NCBI RefSeq assembly: GCF_002095385.1
Contig: NZ_MIPP01000011.1
Coordinates: 1 to 64,000, forward strand
DNA from: Pantoea eucrina
GTDB taxonomy: Bacteria; Pseudomonadota; Gammaproteobacteria; Enterobacterales; Enterobacteriaceae
Reading direction: 5' to 3'
DNA length: 64,000 bases
Of this stretch, positions 8,407 through 18,997 are shown one piece after another (the first letter of the stretch is position 1; each line of letters opens with the position of its first letter). Position numbers and translations under genes: made by a program. A model generated the notes under the pieces. The model made no database searches and was not told the origin of the DNA. It saw only the letters and a list, made by a program, of their open reading frames with translations.

Positions 8407-9534
8407 ATGAAGATGAGTAAAGGACGCGCGTTACTGGCGGGCTGCGTTGCGCTGGCAATGAGCCATGCCGCGCTGGCTGCCGATATTAAAATCGCTATCG
8501 TGGGTGCAGCAACCGGCCCGGTGGCGCAATATGGTGATATGCAGTTCACGGGTGCAGCGCAGGCGATCAAAGATATTAATGCCAAAGGCGGCGTAAACGG
8601 CGACAAGCTGGTTGGCGTGGAGTATGACGACGCGTGCGACCCGAAACAGGCGGTTGCGGTGGCGAACAAAGTGGTTAACGACGGCATTAAATATGTTATC
8701 GGCCATCTCTGCTCCTCTTCTACGCAGCCTGCATCTGACATCTATAACGATGAAGGCATTCTGATGATTACGCCGGCCGCCACTGCCCCTGAGCTGACCG
8801 CGCGTGGCTATGCTGACGTCATGCGTACCACCGGCCTCGACTCCGATCAGGGCCCGACAGCAGCGACCTATATTCTGGAGCAGATCAAGCCGAAGCGTAT
8901 TGCCGTCGTGCATGACAAGCAGCAGTACGGTCAGGGTCTGGCGGAGTCCGTGCAGAAAACCCTGAAGGCCAAAGGTGGCAACGTGGTGCTGTTTGAGGGC
9001 ATCACCGCCGGCGATAAAGATTTCTCCACGCTGATTGCCCGCCTGAAGAAAGAGAACGTCGATTTTGTTTACTACGGCGGCTACTACCCGGAGCTGGGGC
9101 AGATCCTGCGCCAGGCAAAAACTGCCGACCTGAAAGCGGGCTTTATGGGACCAGAGGGCGTGGGTAACGCCTCACTCTCCAATATTGCTGGCGATGCGTC
9201 AGAAGGGCTGTACGTCACGCTGCCAAAGCGTTATGACCAGCTGCCGGAGAACAAAGCGATCGTTGATGCCATTAAGGGCAACAGCGCTTCAAACCGCAAA
9301 GATCCGACCGGCCCGTTTGTCTGGACCACCTATGCCGCAATCCAGTCGCTGGTGGCGGGCATTGAGCGCAGCAAAAGCGATGAGCCCGATGCGATTGCCA
9401 AAAACCTGAAAGAGGGCGCACCGGTGCCAACCGTGATGGGCAACCTGAGCTGGGATCAGAAAGGCGATCTGAAAGGGTTCGAGTTCGGCGTGTTTAAATG
9501 GCACAAAGATGGCTCATCAACCGCAGTGAAATAA
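8407..9534 (+). CDS. livK: LivK/LivJ periplasmic branched-chain amino-acid-binding protein
   Basis: This protein binds leucine (and perhaps isoleucine and valine) in the periplasm and hands it to LivHMGF. The 375-residue precursor has a signal peptide with a likely cut after AALA, so the mature protein begins [17 protein letters not shown]. Conserved features are [28 protein letters not shown], the two cysteines that form the disulfide, [11 protein letters not shown] and [11 protein letters not shown]. The sequence is similarly close to LivJ and LivK; the position upstream of livH supports livK. A GC-rich hairpin separates it from livH. Confidence 0.94.
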   Translation: MKMSKGRALLAGCVALAMSHAALAADIKIAIVGAATGPVAQYGDMQFTGAAQAIKDINAKGGVNGDKLVGVEYDDACDPKQAVAVANKVVNDGIKYVIGHLCSSSTQPASDIYNDEGILMITPAATAPELTARGYADVMRTTGLDSDQGPTAATYILEQIKPKRIAVVHDKQQYGQGLAESVQKTLKAKGGNVVLFEGITAGDKDFSTLIARLKKENVDFVYYGGYYPELGQILRQAKTADLKAGFMGPEGVGNASLSNIAGDASEGLYVTLPKRYDQLPENKAIVDAIKGNSASNRKDPTGPFVWTTYAAIQSLVAGIERSKSDEPDAIAKNLKEGAPVPTVMGNLSWDQKGDLKGFEFGVFKWHKDGSSTAVK

Positions 9535-9572
9535 GCGCTGTTAACCGGTTCTACCGCATAGCGTAACTATCT

Positions 9573-9596
9573 CCCCCTCCCGTGCGCGGGCGGGGG
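9573..9596 (+). other. GC-rich hairpin between livK and livH
   Basis: CCCCC-T-CCCG and CGGG-C-GGGGG form a 9-pair stem with one mismatch and a four-base loop in the 155-base livK-livH gap. There is no T run, so it is more likely a 3'-end stabiliser or partial attenuator than a full terminator. Such an arrangement would give more binding protein than permease. Confidence 0.55.
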
Positions 9597-9689
9597 CAGG
9601 GAGCTGGCAGACGCGCCGCGAGCGGTTTGCTGCCCTGACCCTTTCTTACCCCAGAGAGGGAATCTCTGATCCACTTGCAGGTCCTCATT

Positions 9690-10616
9690 ATGTCCGAGCA
9701 GTTTCTCTATTTTATTCAGCAGATGTTCAACGGGGTCACCCTCGGGAGCACCTATGCGCTGATCGCGATTGGCTACACCATGGTCTATGGCATTATCGGC
9801 ATGATCAACTTCGCCCACGGCGAGGTTTACATGATCGGCAGCTATGTCTCTTTTATTGTCATTGCCGCCCTGATGATGATGGGCATTGATACCGCGTGGC
9901 TGATGATCGCCGCCGGTTTTATCATGGCAGTGATCATCTCCAGCGCTTACGGCTGGAGTATTGAACGCGTTGCCTATAAGCCGGTGCGCTCTTCCAAGCG
10001 GCTGATTGCGCTTATCTCCGCCATCGGGATGTCTATTTTCCTGCAAAACTACGTCAGCCTGACCCAGGGCTCGCGCGATCTGGCGCTGCCGAGCCTGATC
10101 ACCGGCCAGTGGACATTGGGTGAAAGCAACGGCTTCGCCGCCACGCTCACCACCATGCAGCTGGTGATCTGGGTAGTGACGTTTCTGGCAATGCTGGCGC
10201 TGACGCTGTTTATCCGCTATTCGCGTATGGGTCGCGCCTGTCGCGCCTGTGCGGAAGATCTGAAAATGGCCAGCCTGCTGGGCATCAATACCGATCGCGT
10301 TATTTCGCTGACCTTCGTGATCGGCGCGGCGATGGCAGCGGTCGCGGGCGTATTGCTGGGGCAGTTCTACGGCTCAATCAACCCGTTTATCGGCTTTATG
10401 GCCGGCATGAAAGCATTTACTGCAGCGGTGCTGGGCGGTATCGGCAGTATTCCGGGCGCTATGATTGGCGGGCTGGTACTCGGCATTGCGGAAGCGCTGA
10501 CGTCAGCTTACCTCTCGACGGAATATAAAGATGTGGTCTCCTTTGCGCTGCTGATCGTGGTGTTGCTGGTGATGCCAACCGGTATCCTGGGTCGCCCGGA
10601 GGTAGAGAAAGTATGA
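9690..10616 (+). CDS. livH: LivH branched-chain amino-acid ABC permease
   Basis: LivH is one of the two membrane subunits of the LIV-I/LS transporter. The 308-residue protein is nearly identical in layout to E. coli LivH, with about eight membrane segments, [50 protein letters not shown] and the C-terminal [14 protein letters not shown]. An in-frame ATG lies five codons upstream, but the start at 9690 (MSEQFLYF) agrees with E. coli. It overlaps livM by four bases (ATGA). Confidence 0.96.
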   Translation: MSEQFLYFIQQMFNGVTLGSTYALIAIGYTMVYGIIGMINFAHGEVYMIGSYVSFIVIAALMMMGIDTAWLMIAAGFIMAVIISSAYGWSIERVAYKPVRSSKRLIALISAIGMSIFLQNYVSLTQGSRDLALPSLITGQWTLGESNGFAATLTTMQLVIWVVTFLAMLALTLFIRYSRMGRACRACAEDLKMASLLGINTDRVISLTFVIGAAMAAVAGVLLGQFYGSINPFIGFMAGMKAFTAAVLGGIGSIPGAMIGGLVLGIAEALTSAYLSTEYKDVVSFALLIVVLLVMPTGILGRPEVEKV

Positions 10617-11884
10617 AGCGTCTCGGTCTGCTTAACGCCGTGCTCTCTGCGGCAATGCTGCTGGTGCTGGCCAGCTTCTTTATGGGCATGCGTCTCGACC
10701 TGGATGGCACCCGGCTGATTGTGGTCAGCGCGGGCGAGGTTCGCTGGAACTGGATCTTCGCCGGCTGCGCGGTGGTCTTTATCTTTCAGCTGCTGCGTCC
10801 GCTGTTTTCAGGCCGGTTTCGCCGCAGCGGTAAAGCCTTTGTGCTGCCGGCGTTTGATGGATCTACCGCGAAGCAGAAACTGCTGATGGCGCTGCTGATC
10901 GTCGCTGCCGTTGCGTGGCCGCTGTTTGCCTCACGCGGCAGCATCGACATTGCTACGCTGACGCTGATCTACGTCATGCTGGGACTGGGGCTTAACGTGG
11001 TGGTTGGCCTCTCCGGACTGCTGGTGCTGGGCTACGGCGGTTTTTATGCCATTGGCGCCTATACCTTTGCGCTGCTGAACCACTACTACGGTTTTGGCTT
11101 CTGGGAGAGCCTGCCGCTGGCGGGCATCGTGGCGGGCGCCTTTGGCCTGATGCTGGGATTTCCGGTGCTGCGCCTGCGCGGCGACTATCTGGCGATTGTC
11201 ACGCTCGGTTTCGGTGAAATCGTGCGTATTCTGCTGCTGAACAGTACGTCGATTACCGGCGGGCCGAACGGTATCGCGCAAATCCCCAAACCCGGCCTGT
11301 TTGGCATTGAGTTTGGCCGCCGCGTCAGCGAAGGGGGCTGGACGACGTTCCACGAGCTGACCGGGCTTGCCTACAACCCCAATCACCGCGTGATTTTCCT
11401 CTATCTGGTCGCGCTGCTGCTGGTGGTACTGACGCTGTTTGTGATCAATCGCCTGCTGCGTATGCCGCTGGGGCGCGCATGGGAAGCGCTGCGCGAAGAT
11501 GAGATCGCCTGCCGCTCGCTGGGGCTGAGCCCGACGCGCATCAAGCTGACCGCCTTTACCATCAGCGCCGTATTTGCCGGTTTTGCCGGGACGCTGTTTG
11601 CAGCGCGCCAGGGCTTTGTCAGCCCGGAGTCGTTTACGTTTGTTGAATCCGCTTTTGTGCTGGCTATCGTGGTACTGGGCGGGATGGGGTCTCAGCTGGC
11701 GGTGATCCTCGCGGCGATCCTGCTGGTGGTATCGCGTGAACTGATGCGCGATCTTAATGAGTACAGCATGCTGGTGCTGGGCGGCCTGATGGTGCTGATG
11801 ATGATCTGGCGTCCGCAGGGGTTGCTACCGATGAAGCGTCCGCATCTGAAACTGAAAAAGAGCAAACAGGGAGAGCAGGCATGA
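10613..11884 (+). CDS. livM: LivM branched-chain amino-acid ABC permease
   Basis: LivM pairs with LivH to form the membrane channel of the transporter. The 423-residue polytopic protein has the family features [58 protein letters not shown] and [16 protein letters not shown]. Its N-terminal extension of about 100 residues with two membrane segments is also present in E. coli LivM. It overlaps livH and livG by four bases each, indicating coupled translation. Confidence 0.96.
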   Translation: MKRLGLLNAVLSAAMLLVLASFFMGMRLDLDGTRLIVVSAGEVRWNWIFAGCAVVFIFQLLRPLFSGRFRRSGKAFVLPAFDGSTAKQKLLMALLIVAAVAWPLFASRGSIDIATLTLIYVMLGLGLNVVVGLSGLLVLGYGGFYAIGAYTFALLNHYYGFGFWESLPLAGIVAGAFGLMLGFPVLRLRGDYLAIVTLGFGEIVRILLLNSTSITGGPNGIAQIPKPGLFGIEFGRRVSEGGWTTFHELTGLAYNPNHRVIFLYLVALLLVVLTLFVINRLLRMPLGRAWEALREDEIACRSLGLSPTRIKLTAFTISAVFAGFAGTLFAARQGFVSPESFTFVESAFVLAIVVLGGMGSQLAVILAAILLVVSRELMRDLNEYSMLVLGGLMVLMMIWRPQGLLPMKRPHLKLKKSKQGEQA

Positions 11885-12648
11885 GTCAGCCTTTATTAGC
11901 CGTTGAAGGCCTGATGATGCGTTTTGGCGGCCTGCTGGCCGTCAACAATGTGGCACTGGCGCTGCATCCGCAGGAAATTGTTTCGCTTATCGGACCCAAC
12001 GGTGCCGGTAAAACCACCGTGTTTAACTGCCTGACCGGCTTCTATAAGCCGACCGGCGGCACCATTAAATTGCGCGATCGGCCGCTGCAGGGCCTGCCGG
12101 GACAGAAAATCGCGCGCATGGGCATTGTGCGCACGTTTCAGCACGTGCGGCTGTTCCGTGAGATGACGGTGATTGAAAATCTGCTGGTGGCGCAGCATCA
12201 GCATCTGAAAAGCGGCGTCTTTTCCGGCCTGTTAAAAACACCGGCGTTTCGCCGCGGTGAGAGCGAGGCGCTCGATCGCGCAGCCATCTGGCTGGAGCGT
12301 ATCGGCCTGCTGGAGCTGGCAAACCGCCAGGCGGGTAATCTGGCTTACGGCCAGCAGCGCCGGCTGGAAATTGCCCGCTGCATGGTCACGCGCCCGGAGA
12401 TCCTGATGCTGGACGAACCGGCCGCGGGCCTTAACCCGCGTGAAACGCATGAGCTGGATGCGCTGATCGCCGAGCTGCGCAGCGAGCACAAGGTATCAGT
12501 ACTGCTGATTGAACACGATATGAAGCTGGTGATGGGCATTTCCGACCGCATCTACGTGGTCAATCAGGGAACGCCGCTGGCGAACGGTACACCGGAACAG
12601 ATCCGCAACAACCCGGACGTGATCCGGGCTTATTTAGGTGAGGCGTAA
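11881..12648 (+). CDS. livG: LivG branched-chain amino-acid ABC ATPase
   Basis: LivG is one of the two cytoplasmic ATPases of the Liv transporter. The 255-residue protein has Walker [10 protein letters not shown], the signature [13 protein letters not shown], Walker [14 protein letters not shown] and the H-loop IEHDMKLV. It starts inside the livM stop (ATGA) and ends one base before livF. Confidence 0.96.
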   Translation: MSQPLLAVEGLMMRFGGLLAVNNVALALHPQEIVSLIGPNGAGKTTVFNCLTGFYKPTGGTIKLRDRPLQGLPGQKIARMGIVRTFQHVRLFREMTVIENLLVAQHQHLKSGVFSGLLKTPAFRRGESEALDRAAIWLERIGLLELANRQAGNLAYGQQRRLEIARCMVTRPEILMLDEPAAGLNPRETHELDALIAELRSEHKVSVLLIEHDMKLVMGISDRIYVVNQGTPLANGTPEQIRNNPDVIRAYLGEA

Positions 12649-12649
12649 G

Positions 12650-13363
12650 ATGGCAAACCCGATGTTAACGCTGCAGGGTGTAAGCGCCCACTACGGCCCG
12701 ATCCAGGCGCTGCACAATATTAATCTGCATATCAGTCAGGGGGAGATTGTCACGCTGATTGGTGCCAACGGCGCCGGTAAAACCACGCTGCTGGGTACGC
12801 TGTGCGGCGAGCCGCGCGCCAGCAGCGGCACCATTGTGTTTGACGGAAAAACCATCACCGACTGGCAGACAGCAAAAATTATGCGGGAGGCGATCGCGAT
12901 CGTGCCGGAAGGGCGTCGGGTGTTTTCCCGCATGACGGTCGAGGAGAACCTGGCGATGGGCGGTTTCTTTGCCAGCCGGCATGAGTATCAGACGCGTATT
13001 GAGCGGGTTTACCAGCTGTTTCCCCGGCTGGCAGAACGCAAAGTGCAGCGTGCCGGTACCATGTCCGGCGGTGAACAGCAGATGCTGGCGATTGGTCGTG
13101 CGCTGATGAGCCAGCCGCGTCTGCTGCTGCTGGATGAACCCTCGCTCGGGCTGGCGCCTATCATCATCCAGCAGATTTTTGACACCATCGAGCAGCTGCG
13201 TAAAGAGGGGATGACCATCTTTCTGGTTGAGCAAAACGCCAATCAGGCGCTGAAGCTCGCCGATCGCGGTTACGTGCTGGAGAACGGTCACGTGGTGCTG
13301 GAGGACAGCGGCGAGGCGCTGCTCTCTAACGAAGCGGTGCGCAGCGCCTATCTCGGCGCCTGA
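12650..13363 (+). CDS. livF: LivF branched-chain amino-acid ABC ATPase
   Basis: LivF is the second ATPase of the Liv transporter. The 237-residue protein has Walker A GANGAGKTT, the signature MSGGEQQMLAIGRAL, Walker B LLLLDEPSLGLAP and the H-loop VEQNANQALKL. The start at 12650 gives the same length as E. coli LivF and has GAGG six bases upstream; the frame is open four codons earlier, inside livG. It is the last gene of the operon. Confidence 0.96.
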   Translation: MANPMLTLQGVSAHYGPIQALHNINLHISQGEIVTLIGANGAGKTTLLGTLCGEPRASSGTIVFDGKTITDWQTAKIMREAIAIVPEGRRVFSRMTVEENLAMGGFFASRHEYQTRIERVYQLFPRLAERKVQRAGTMSGGEQQMLAIGRALMSQPRLLLLDEPSLGLAPIIIQQIFDTIEQLRKEGMTIFLVEQNANQALKLADRGYVLENGHVVLEDSGEALLSNEAVRSAYLGA

Positions 13364-13370
13364 TCGACCT

Positions 13371-13405
13371 GCGGTCCGGTATCCTGCCGGGCCGCGGTTT
13401 TCCTG
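13371..13405 (+). terminator. livF terminator
   Basis: GCGGTCCGG and CCGGGCCGC form a nine-pair stem with one G-T wobble, followed by a short T run. It lies just after livF and separates the liv and ugp operons. Confidence 0.65.
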
Positions 13406-13475
13406 CCTGCCGCTTTTTTTGCTGAAAAATGTGCACAGCGTTCACGTTTTACCGTCTGGCTGGCGCGTTTCTGTG

Positions 13476-13497
13476 TGTCATATCTCTGTCATATTTC
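13476..13497 (+). promoter_or_regulatory. Pho box upstream of ugpB
   Basis: Two direct repeats TGTCATA begin at 13476 and 13487, exactly 11 bp apart, as in PhoB binding sites. A weaker third repeat (TATCATC) starts at 13509, 22 bp after the second. In E. coli the ugp operon is induced by PhoB under phosphate starvation, so the same control is expected here. Confidence 0.85.
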
Positions 13498-13587
13498 GGT
13501 TATTTTTCTATCATCTTCCCGTGTCATGTTACTCCGCGAACAAAAAATGCGTGATATTGCGCGTACCTAACAGCACAGGAAAACTTT

Positions 13588-14904
13588 ATGACCGCTTTAA
13601 CGCTTCGTCCCCGTCTGATGAGTGTGTTGCTTGGTCTGGCGCTCAGCGGTAACGCGCTGGCTGCGACCGAAATCCCTTTCTGGCACTCAATGGAAGGGGA
13701 GTTAGGCAAAGAAGTTGACTCTCTGGCACAGCGTTTTAACCAGGCGCATCCCGATTACAAAATTGTGCCCACTTACAAAGGTAACTACGAGCAGAGCCTG
13801 GCAGCGGGGATCGCAGCGGTACGCACCGGTAAAGCGCCTGCGCTGCTGCAGGTCTATGAAGTCGGTACGGCAACCATGATGGCCTCGAAAGCGATTGTGC
13901 CGGTGCATGACGTGTTCAGCCAGGCTGGCGTGCAGATGGATGCGAAGCAGTTTGTACCAGCCGTGGCGGGTTACTACAGCGACAGCAGCGGTCAGCTGAT
14001 CTCTCAGCCATTTAACAGCTCAACGCCGGTGCTCTACTACAACAAAGATGCCTTTAAAAAAGCGGGGCTGGATCCGGAGCAGCCGCCGAAAACCTGGCAG
14101 GAGCTGGCAAAAGACGCTGCTGCGCTGCGTAAAGCCGGCATGAGCTGCGGCTATGCCAGCGGCTGGCAGGGCTGGATCCAGATTGAAAACTTCAGCGCGT
14201 GGCATGCGCTGCCGGTAGCCAGTAAAAACAACGGTTTCGACGGCACGGATGCGGTGCTGGAGTTCAACAAGCCGGTGCAGGTGCGGCATATCCAGATGCT
14301 CGAAGAGATGAACAAAAAAGGTGATTTTACCTACTTTGGACGCAAGGATGAGCCGACCGCCAAGTTTTATAACGGCGACTGCGGGATCACGACCGCCTCT
14401 TCCGGCTCGCTGGCGGATATCAAGCACTACGCCAAATTTAACTTCGGCGTAGGCATGATGCCGTATGACGAGACCGTGCCTGAAGCACCGCAGAACGCCA
14501 TCATCGGTGGCGCCAGCCTGTGGGTGATGAAAGGCAAAGATGCGGCCACCTATAAAGGGGCGGCGGAGTTTATGAAGTTCCTCGCGCAGCCGGAGATTGC
14601 CGCCGAATGGCATCAGAAAACCGGCTACCTGCCGATCACTACCGCCGCCTACGAGCTGACCAGAAAGCAGGGTTTCTATGAGAAGAACCCGGGCGCGGAT
14701 ATCGCTACCCGGCAGATGCTCAACAAAGATCCGCTGCCATACACCAAAGGGATGCGTCTCGGCAATATGCCGCAGATCCGCACGGTGGTAGATGAAGAGC
14801 TGGAAGGCGTCTGGACCGGCAAGCAGACGCCGCAGGCAGCGCTGGATAACGCGGTTAAGCGCGGTAATGCACTGCTGCGCCGCTTTGAACAGCAGGTGAA
14901 ATAA
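13588..14904 (+). CDS. ugpB: UgpB periplasmic sn-glycerol-3-phosphate-binding protein
   Basis: UgpB captures glycerol-3-phosphate and its diesters in the periplasm for the UgpAEC transporter. The 438-residue precursor has a signal peptide ending in NALA and a mature protein starting [10 protein letters not shown]. Landmarks of the family are [54 protein letters not shown] and [14 protein letters not shown] Pho box lies about 90 bases upstream. A strong hairpin follows the stop. Confidence 0.96.
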   Translation: MTALTLRPRLMSVLLGLALSGNALAATEIPFWHSMEGELGKEVDSLAQRFNQAHPDYKIVPTYKGNYEQSLAAGIAAVRTGKAPALLQVYEVGTATMMASKAIVPVHDVFSQAGVQMDAKQFVPAVAGYYSDSSGQLISQPFNSSTPVLYYNKDAFKKAGLDPEQPPKTWQELAKDAAALRKAGMSCGYASGWQGWIQIENFSAWHALPVASKNNGFDGTDAVLEFNKPVQVRHIQMLEEMNKKGDFTYFGRKDEPTAKFYNGDCGITTASSGSLADIKHYAKFNFGVGMMPYDETVPEAPQNAIIGGASLWVMKGKDAATYKGAAEFMKFLAQPEIAAEWHQKTGYLPITTAAYELTRKQGFYEKNPGADIATRQMLNKDPLPYTKGMRLGNMPQIRTVVDEELEGVWTGKQTPQAALDNAVKRGNALLRRFEQQVK

Positions 14905-14916
14905 ATCCGATCCACC

Positions 14917-14939
14917 GGGAGCGACGCTGGGTCGCTCCC
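14917..14939 (+). other. Hairpin between ugpB and ugpA
   Basis: GGGAGCGAC and GTCGCTCCC form a perfect nine-pair stem with a five-base loop. No T run follows, so it probably protects the 3' end of ugpB mRNA and raises the binding protein relative to the permease. Confidence 0.7.
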
Positions 14940-14959
14940 GCTTTCAGCGTGAGTTCGCT

Positions 14960-15850
14960 ATGCCCTCATCGTCTCGTCCGGTCTTTCGTGCCCGGCTGCT
15001 GCCCTATTTGCTGATGGCACCGCAGCTGATTATCACCGCCATCTTCTTTCTCTGGCCTGCCGGAGAGGCCCTCTGGTATTCGCTGCAGAGCATCGATCCG
15101 TTTGGCATCTCCAGCACCTTTGTCGGGCTGGAGAACTTCAGTCGTCTGTTCAGCGATCCCTACTATCTCGACTCCTTCTGGACCACGATAGTGTTCAGCC
15201 TGCTGGTCACGGTGCTGGGGATGCTGTTCTCGCTCCTGCTGGCCGCGCTGGTTGACTATGTTGTGCGTCTGCAGAAGCTCTATCAGACCCTGCTGCTGCT
15301 GCCGTACGCGGTGGCGCCGGTGGTCGCCGCAGTGCTGTGGATGTTCCTCTTTAATCCAGGGCTTGGGCTGCTCAGCCATCTGCTTAATCAGATGGGCTAT
15401 AACTGGAACTATGCGCAGAACAGCGGTCAGGCGATGTTTCTGATCGTGCTCGCCTCTATCTGGCAGCAGATGAGCTACAACTTTCTGTTTTTCTTCGCGG
15501 CGCTGCAGTCGATTCCGAAGTCGCTGACTGAGGCGGCCGCTATCGACGGGGCCGGGCCGGTACGGCGCTTTTTTCATCTTTCTCTGCCGCTGATTACGCC
15601 GGTGAGCTTCTTTCTGCTGGTGGTCAACCTGGTCTACGCCTTCTTTGACACCTTCCCGGTCATTGATGCCGCCACCGGTGGCGGGCCGGTACAGTCCACC
15701 ACCACGCTTATCTACAAAATTTATCGGGAAGGATTTACCGGTCTCGATCTCTCCTCATCTGCTGCGCAGTCGGTCGTGCTGATGCTGCTGGTGATTGGCC
15801 TCACTATTCTGCAGTTCCGCTTTGTTGAGCGTAAGGTGCAATATCAATGA
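14960..15850 (+). CDS. ugpA: UgpA glycerol-3-phosphate ABC permease
   Basis: UgpA is a membrane subunit of the sn-glycerol-3-phosphate importer. The 296-residue protein has six membrane segments and the EAA loop [21 protein letters not shown], the contact surface for the UgpC ATPase. It matches E. coli UgpA throughout ([20 protein letters not shown] at the start, [10 protein letters not shown] at the end). It overlaps ugpE by four bases. Confidence 0.96.
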   Translation: MPSSSRPVFRARLLPYLLMAPQLIITAIFFLWPAGEALWYSLQSIDPFGISSTFVGLENFSRLFSDPYYLDSFWTTIVFSLLVTVLGMLFSLLLAALVDYVVRLQKLYQTLLLLPYAVAPVVAAVLWMFLFNPGLGLLSHLLNQMGYNWNYAQNSGQAMFLIVLASIWQQMSYNFLFFFAALQSIPKSLTEAAAIDGAGPVRRFFHLSLPLITPVSFFLLVVNLVYAFFDTFPVIDAATGGGPVQSTTTLIYKIYREGFTGLDLSSSAAQSVVLMLLVIGLTILQFRFVERKVQYQ

Positions 15851-16689
15851 TTGAGAACCGACGCGGGCTGGATATTTTCAGCCACACGCTGCTGATTCTG
15901 GGCGTGCTGACCATTCTGTTTCCGCTCTATGTCGCCTTTGTCGCCGCCACGCTGGATAACACTGCGGTTTATCAGGTGCCGATGACGCTGTTGCCCGGCA
16001 CGCATCTGTGGGAGAACATTTCGCGTATCTGGACGCAGGGCGTTAACGGCAGCGCGGCGTTTGGCATGATGTTGCTGAACAGCTTTATCATGGCGCTGGC
16101 GATTACGATCGGCAAAATCAGCGTCTCTATGCTCTCAGCTTTTGCGCTGGTCTGGTTTCGCTTTCCGCTGCGCACGCTCTTTTTCTGGCTGATTTTCATT
16201 ACGCTGATGCTGCCGGTTGAAGTGCGTATCTTTCCGACGGTTGAGGTGATCGCCACCCTTAACCTGCTCGACAGCTACAGCGGGCTGACGCTGCCGCTGA
16301 TGGCGTCGGCAACGGCCACCTTTCTGTTCCGCCAGTTCTTTCTGTCGCTGCCGGACGAGCTGATTGAAGCCGCGCGCATTGACGGTGCCGGGCCGATGCG
16401 CTTCTTTTGGGACATTGTTCTGCCGCTGTCAAAAACCAACCTTGCCGCGCTGTTTGTGATCACCTTTATCTACGGCTGGAATCAGTATCTCTGGCCGCTG
16501 CTGATTATCAATGATGCCAGCCTGAGCACCGCCGTAGCGGGGGTAAAAAGTATGATCAACACCAGCGGCGGCCCGACGCAGTGGAATGAAGTGATGGCGG
16601 CGATGTTATTAACCCTGATCCCACCGGTTGTGGTGGTTCTTGTAATGCAGCGCGCGTTTGTGCGTGGCCTGGTGGAGAATGAGAAATAG
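15847..16689 (+). CDS. ugpE: UgpE glycerol-3-phosphate ABC permease
   Basis: UgpE is the second membrane subunit of the importer. The 280-residue protein begins [13 protein letters not shown], has six membrane segments and the EAA loop [23 protein letters not shown]. It ends RGLVENEK, and ugpC begins at the next base after its stop, so the two are translated as a unit. Confidence 0.96.
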   Translation: MIENRRGLDIFSHTLLILGVLTILFPLYVAFVAATLDNTAVYQVPMTLLPGTHLWENISRIWTQGVNGSAAFGMMLLNSFIMALAITIGKISVSMLSAFALVWFRFPLRTLFFWLIFITLMLPVEVRIFPTVEVIATLNLLDSYSGLTLPLMASATATFLFRQFFLSLPDELIEAARIDGAGPMRFFWDIVLPLSKTNLAALFVITFIYGWNQYLWPLLIINDASLSTAVAGVKSMINTSGGPTQWNEVMAAMLLTLIPPVVVVLVMQRAFVRGLVENEK

Positions 16690-17763
16690 ATGGCAGGCGT
16701 AACCTTACAGAGCGTGACGAAATCGTATGACGGCAAAAATGCGGTGATCCAGCCGCTGACCATCACCATCAACGAGGGCGAGTTTATGGTGATGGTGGGG
16801 CCCTCCGGCTGCGGCAAGTCGACGCTGCTGCGCATGGTGGCCGGACTCGAGCGCGTCAGCTCCGGCGACATTTTTATTGCTGAGCAGCGGGTCACGGAGA
16901 TGGAGCCGAAAGATCGCGGCATTGCGATGGTGTTTCAGAACTACGCGCTCTACCCGCATATGACGGTAGGCGAAAACATGGGCTATGGCCTGAAAATCCG
17001 CGGCATGGGCAAAGCGCAGATCGCCCAGCGCGTGCTGGAGACCGCGCGTAGTCTGGAGCTTGACCACCTGCTGAACCGGCGACCGCGTGAACTCTCGGGC
17101 GGGCAGCGGCAGCGTGTGGCGATGGGACGCGCTATCGTGCGTGAACCGGCTGTCTTCCTGTTCGATGAACCCCTCTCCAACCTGGATGCGCGCCTGCGCG
17201 TGCAGATGCGTCTTGAACTGCAGCAGCTGCACCGCCGCCTGAAAACCACCAGCCTTTACGTCACGCACGATCAGGTTGAGGCGATGACGCTGGCGGAGCG
17301 GGTGATGGTGATGAACAAAGGGATTGTGGAGCAGGTTGGCACGCCGGTAGAGGTTTATGAGCGTCCGGCCAGCCAGTTTGTTGCCGCCTTTATCGGCTCC
17401 CCGGCGATGAACCTGCTGCCAGGAGAGATCAGCCGCGACGGCCTGCACTTTACGCTGGATGCGCTGAACAGCCTGCCGCTGGGCGAGAGACGGCCGCAGT
17501 GGGCTAACAGGCCGCTGACGCTCGGCATCCGTCCTGAGCATATTCATCTCTCTTCGCGTGAAGCAGGCGGCGTGCCGCTGGTGGTCGATACGCTGGAGAT
17601 CCTCGGCGCAGATAACCTTGCGCATGGCCATCTGGGCCAGGCGCGGCTGGTGGTCCGGCTGCCGCACAGCGAACGTCCGCAGGCGGGCAGCACGCTGTGG
17701 CTGCATCTGCCGCCGGATGCGTTACACTTCTTCGATTCTGTTCATGGAAAACGTCTGGAATGA
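16690..17763 (+). CDS. ugpC: UgpC glycerol-3-phosphate ABC ATPase
   Basis: UgpC is the ATPase of the importer and belongs to the MalK-type group with a C-terminal regulatory domain. The 357-residue protein has Walker [10 protein letters not shown], the signature [14 protein letters not shown], Walker [13 protein letters not shown] and the H-loop VTHDQVEA. The C-terminal OB-like region contains [12 protein letters not shown] and [10 protein letters not shown]. It overlaps ugpQ by four bases. Confidence 0.96.
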   Translation: MAGVTLQSVTKSYDGKNAVIQPLTITINEGEFMVMVGPSGCGKSTLLRMVAGLERVSSGDIFIAEQRVTEMEPKDRGIAMVFQNYALYPHMTVGENMGYGLKIRGMGKAQIAQRVLETARSLELDHLLNRRPRELSGGQRQRVAMGRAIVREPAVFLFDEPLSNLDARLRVQMRLELQQLHRRLKTTSLYVTHDQVEAMTLAERVMVMNKGIVEQVGTPVEVYERPASQFVAAFIGSPAMNLLPGEISRDGLHFTLDALNSLPLGERRPQWANRPLTLGIRPEHIHLSSREAGGVPLVVDTLEILGADNLAHGHLGQARLVVRLPHSERPQAGSTLWLHLPPDALHFFDSVHGKRLE

Positions 17764-18503
17764 GTAACCACAACTGGCCCTACCCGAAAATTGTGGCCCA
17801 TCGCGGCGGCGGTAAACTTGCCCCGGAAAACACGCTGGCGGCAATTGATACCGGCGCGCGTTATGGCCATACCATGATTGAGTTTGATGCCAAACTCTCG
17901 CAGGATAAACAGATCTTTCTGCTGCACGATGACACGCTCGATCGCACCAGCAGCGGCTGGGGCGTGGCTGGCGAACAGACGTGGGCGCAGCTGGCACAGC
18001 TCGATGCCGGCGACTGGTTCAGCGGGGCGTTTACGGGCGAGCCGCTGGCGCTGCTGACGGACGTGGCGGCGCGCTGTCGTCAGCACCGGATGATGGCGAA
18101 CATCGAAATTAAACCCACCACCGGCACCGACGCGGAGACGGGCGCTGCCGTGGCGCTCGCCGCCCGTCAGCTCTGGCAGGGGCAGACACCTCCGCTGCTC
18201 TCCTCATTCTCACCTGAAGCGCTGGCGGCAGCACAGCAGGCTGCGCCAGAGCTGCCGCGCGGTCTGCTGCTCGATGAGTGGGATGACGCATGGCAGGCGC
18301 TGACCAGCCGGCTGGAGTGCGTGTCGATTCACCTGAATTACCGGCTGCTCGACGCGGAGCGCACTGCGCTGCTGAAGGCAGCCGGGTTGCGTATCCTGGC
18401 CTATACGGTTAACCGGCCCGCGCGTGCCCGCGAGCTGCTGAGCTGGGGTGTGGATGCCATCTGCACCGATCGCATCGACATTATCGGTCCCGATTTCAGT
18501 TAG
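17760..18503 (+). CDS. ugpQ: UgpQ cytoplasmic glycerophosphodiester phosphodiesterase
   Basis: UgpQ hydrolyses glycerophosphodiesters brought in by Ugp to glycerol-3-phosphate and an alcohol. The 247-residue TIM-barrel protein has the catalytic signature [13 protein letters not shown], then EFDAKL and HDDTLDRTS. There is no signal peptide, which fits the cytoplasmic enzyme rather than GlpQ. The start at 17760 overlaps the ugpC stop. Its stop overlaps the convergent yhhA stop by four bases. Confidence 0.95.
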   Translation: MSNHNWPYPKIVAHRGGGKLAPENTLAAIDTGARYGHTMIEFDAKLSQDKQIFLLHDDTLDRTSSGWGVAGEQTWAQLAQLDAGDWFSGAFTGEPLALLTDVAARCRQHRMMANIEIKPTTGTDAETGAAVALAARQLWQGQTPPLLSSFSPEALAAAQQAAPELPRGLLLDEWDDAWQALTSRLECVSIHLNYRLLDAERTALLKAAGLRILAYTVNRPARARELLSWGVDAICTDRIDIIGPDFS

Positions 18504-18796
18504 TTGTTATTCGGCATGGTGCCGTTCTGCTGCGTATTCTGACCCGGCTGCGACTGCAGTACCTGCTGCCGGGTGCTGTCGCGTTTTTCCTGCAGCTGCC
18601 GCTGCATATTTTGCGTCTGCCGCTGCTGATCCTGGTGCAGCAGGCGCTGCTGCTGCTGCTGCTGGGTCTGCATCTGGGTCTGCATACGCTGCTGGCTTGG
18701 GTTATAGCCGGGCTGATTCACATTATTGTTATTCAGCGTATTTGCCATACCGCTCAGCGGCAGCAGGGCTGCCAGCGCAATAAGCCATGTTTTCAT
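18500..18796 (-). CDS. yhhA: YhhA, DUF2756 glutamine-rich secreted protein
   Basis: This 98-residue protein has a signal peptide ([18 protein letters not shown]) and a mature part that is very rich in Gln and Asn, with runs such as QTQQQQQQ and NMQRQLQEK, probably a helical or disordered periplasmic segment. It matches E. coli YhhA, which has no assigned function, and holds the same place between ugpQ and ggt. It is convergent with ugpQ. Confidence 0.87.
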   Translation of the reverse strand: MKTWLIALAALLPLSGMANTLNNNNVNQPGYNPSQQRMQTQMQTQQQQQQRLLHQDQQRQTQNMQRQLQEKRDSTRQQVLQSQPGQNTQQNGTMPNNN

Positions 18797-18997
18797 TATT
18801 CCCTCCGATCGTCTGACCTGCTGTGTAAACAGGCGGCCCGCAGGTCGTCTGCCTCTTAAGCATAAGTTTATGCGATATCACAAAGCCTGAAATCGGGCGT
18901 GCGTGCAATTTGCGTTAAGTGTTATGTTTTTACTGCTTTAGCAAACACTTGCATCGATAAATAACAAATGTAAACAACTGAAAAGGATGGTGGCAGG

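Noticed and set aside
12665-13291. A 208-codon open frame on the minus strand across livF
   Set aside because: Antisense shadow of livF, rich in His, Gln and Arg, with no ribosome site or homology.
16705-17706. A 333-codon open frame on the minus strand across ugpC
   Set aside because: It is the mirror of a strongly conserved ABC ATPase gene. GC-rich codon use keeps the reverse frame open, and the translation resembles no protein family.
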